Shown in pieces: positions 63,636 through 64,000 of a stretch of 64,000 nucleotides of DNA. Made by a program: the position numbers and the translations under genes. Position 1 is the first letter of the stretch. Each line of letters starts with the position of its first letter. The stretch covers positions 1 to 64,000 of the forward strand of contig JAHKAA010000038.1 in assembly GCA_018825965.1 (NCBI GenBank), given 5' to 3'. Below the pieces are notes generated by a model. It made no database searches. It saw only the letters and a list, made by a program, of their open reading frames with translations, and had not been told where the DNA came from. This stretch comes from Gammaproteobacteria bacterium. Lineage in GTDB: Bacteria; Pseudomonadota; Gammaproteobacteria; Enterobacterales; Alteromonadaceae.

Positions 63636-63666
63636 GTCAGCCTGCCAGTGCAGGCTGACTGCTTTT
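63636..63666 (+). terminator. Intercistronic hairpin between hvfA and hvfB
   Basis: A perfect 10-bp stem, GTCAGCCTGC (63636-63645) and GCAGGCTGAC (63650-63659) with CAGT loop, then TGCTTTT. It lies 12 bp after the hvfA stop and 12 bp before the hvfB start, so it could act as a partial terminator or RNA-stabilising element. Confidence 0.65.
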
Positions 63667-63677
63667 AAGGAGAGCTT

Positions 63678-64000
63678 ATGTCTGATGTCCCTTTGGGTTT
63701 AACTGCTACAGAAGTCGGCTTGGGTTTACGACGTGAAATGCTCTCTACTGTGCTGGAACAGCCTCAAACCGACATCGACTTTTTTGAAGTAGCGCCGGAA
63801 AACTGGTTGCCTTATGGTGGCACCTATCAGAAAAAATTCCGTCAGTTAACCGAACGTTACCCCTTTATATGCCATGGTTTGTCTTTATCTTTAGGCAGCC
63901 CTGATCCATTGGATCTGGATTTTGTTCACCAGATCAAAGCTTTTTTAAAAGAACATCAAATTCAGCTTTACAGCGAACATTTAAGTTATTGCTCTGCTCA
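63678..64000 (+). CDS. hvfB: DUF692/MNIO enzyme (HvfB-type), partial at the window edge
   Basis: The first 107 residues of a DUF692 protein: VGLGLRREMLSTVLEQ, DIDFFEVAPENWLPYGG, the metal-binding CHGLSLSLGSPDPLDLDFVHQI and YSEHLSYCS, all typical of the MNIO family (multinuclear iron oxidases such as MbnB). It follows the hvfA-like gene and has AAGGAG upstream. The enzyme would modify the EGKCG cysteines. The rest and any partner gene (HvfC) lie past the window. Confidence 0.85.
   Translation, partial: MSDVPLGLTATEVGLGLRREMLSTVLEQPQTDIDFFEVAPENWLPYGGTYQKKFRQLTERYPFICHGLSLSLGSPDPLDLDFVHQIKAFLKEHQIQLYSEHLSYCSA

Overview
The window reads as chromosomal DNA of a gammaproteobacterium of the Alteromonadales/Chromatiales type; Rheinheimera or a close relative is my best guess. 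The grounds are inferential: several TonB-dependent receptors, many secreted peptidases (S8, S9, S10, S41), class III sirtuin CobB, ybaM, priC-dinG, a yqjDEK-like cluster, Fur and OhrR operators of gammaproteobacterial form, and short intergenic gaps with strong hairpin terminators. No rRNA, tRNA or CRISPR array was seen.

Layout. 1-140: right end of an IS21-family element (IstB tail plus two 24-bp terminal repeats), abutting a DUF481 outer-membrane gene. 0.2-15.3 kb: housekeeping and secreted enzymes (S8 protease, flavin monooxygenase, MgtC-like membrane protein, pseudouridine synthase, serine hydrolase, PhoX phosphatase, multicopper oxidase, CobB, a PAS-GGDEF diguanylate cyclase). 15.3-18.6 kb: a PepSY gene, then a Fur-box-preceded tonB-exbB-exbD operon, then glutathione peroxidase behind a perfect 24-bp palindrome. 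18.9-27.9 kb: glycosyltransferase, DMT transporter, GlpQ, yqjDEK-like genes, alpha/beta hydrolase, and a TonB receptor divergent from a solute-binding protein with a Fur palindrome between them. 28.0-29.9 kb: a two-gene Septu-type defence cassette (PtuA ATPase, PtuB HNH nuclease), followed by the decayed remains of a DUF1801 gene. 30.2-44.5 kb: S10 carboxypeptidase, AraC regulator, alpha-amylase, prolyl oligopeptidase, threonine aldolase, tricorn-like S41 protease and a DUF1080 protein, a peptide- and polysaccharide-scavenging set. 45-51 kb: a GNAT/PaiB pair divergent from a MocR regulator, a Fur-box-preceded micro-protein, DUF445, PhzF, a cytochrome b562-like protein, OhrR and DUF1993. 51-59 kb: solute-binding protein, DMT transporter, YbaM, ComFB, tryptophan 2,3-dioxygenase, and the overlapping dinG/TSUP/priC/HDAC-like operon. 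59-63 kb: a large TonB receptor and a methyltransferase.

63.3-64.0 kb (cut by the window edge): an HvfA-type RiPP precursor with three EGKCG motifs in near-identical tandem repeats, followed through an intercistronic hairpin by a DUF692/MNIO enzyme (HvfB type). This metal-binding RiPP locus is the most unusual system here.

Regulatory links visible in the DNA: two 20-bp Fur boxes matching at 18 of 20 positions (before tonB and before a 43-codon membrane peptide), a third Fur palindrome beside a TonB receptor, and an OhrR operator shared (19 of 24 positions) by ohrR and the glutathione peroxidase gene 32 kb away. All function calls come from motif recognition by eye; no database search was run.
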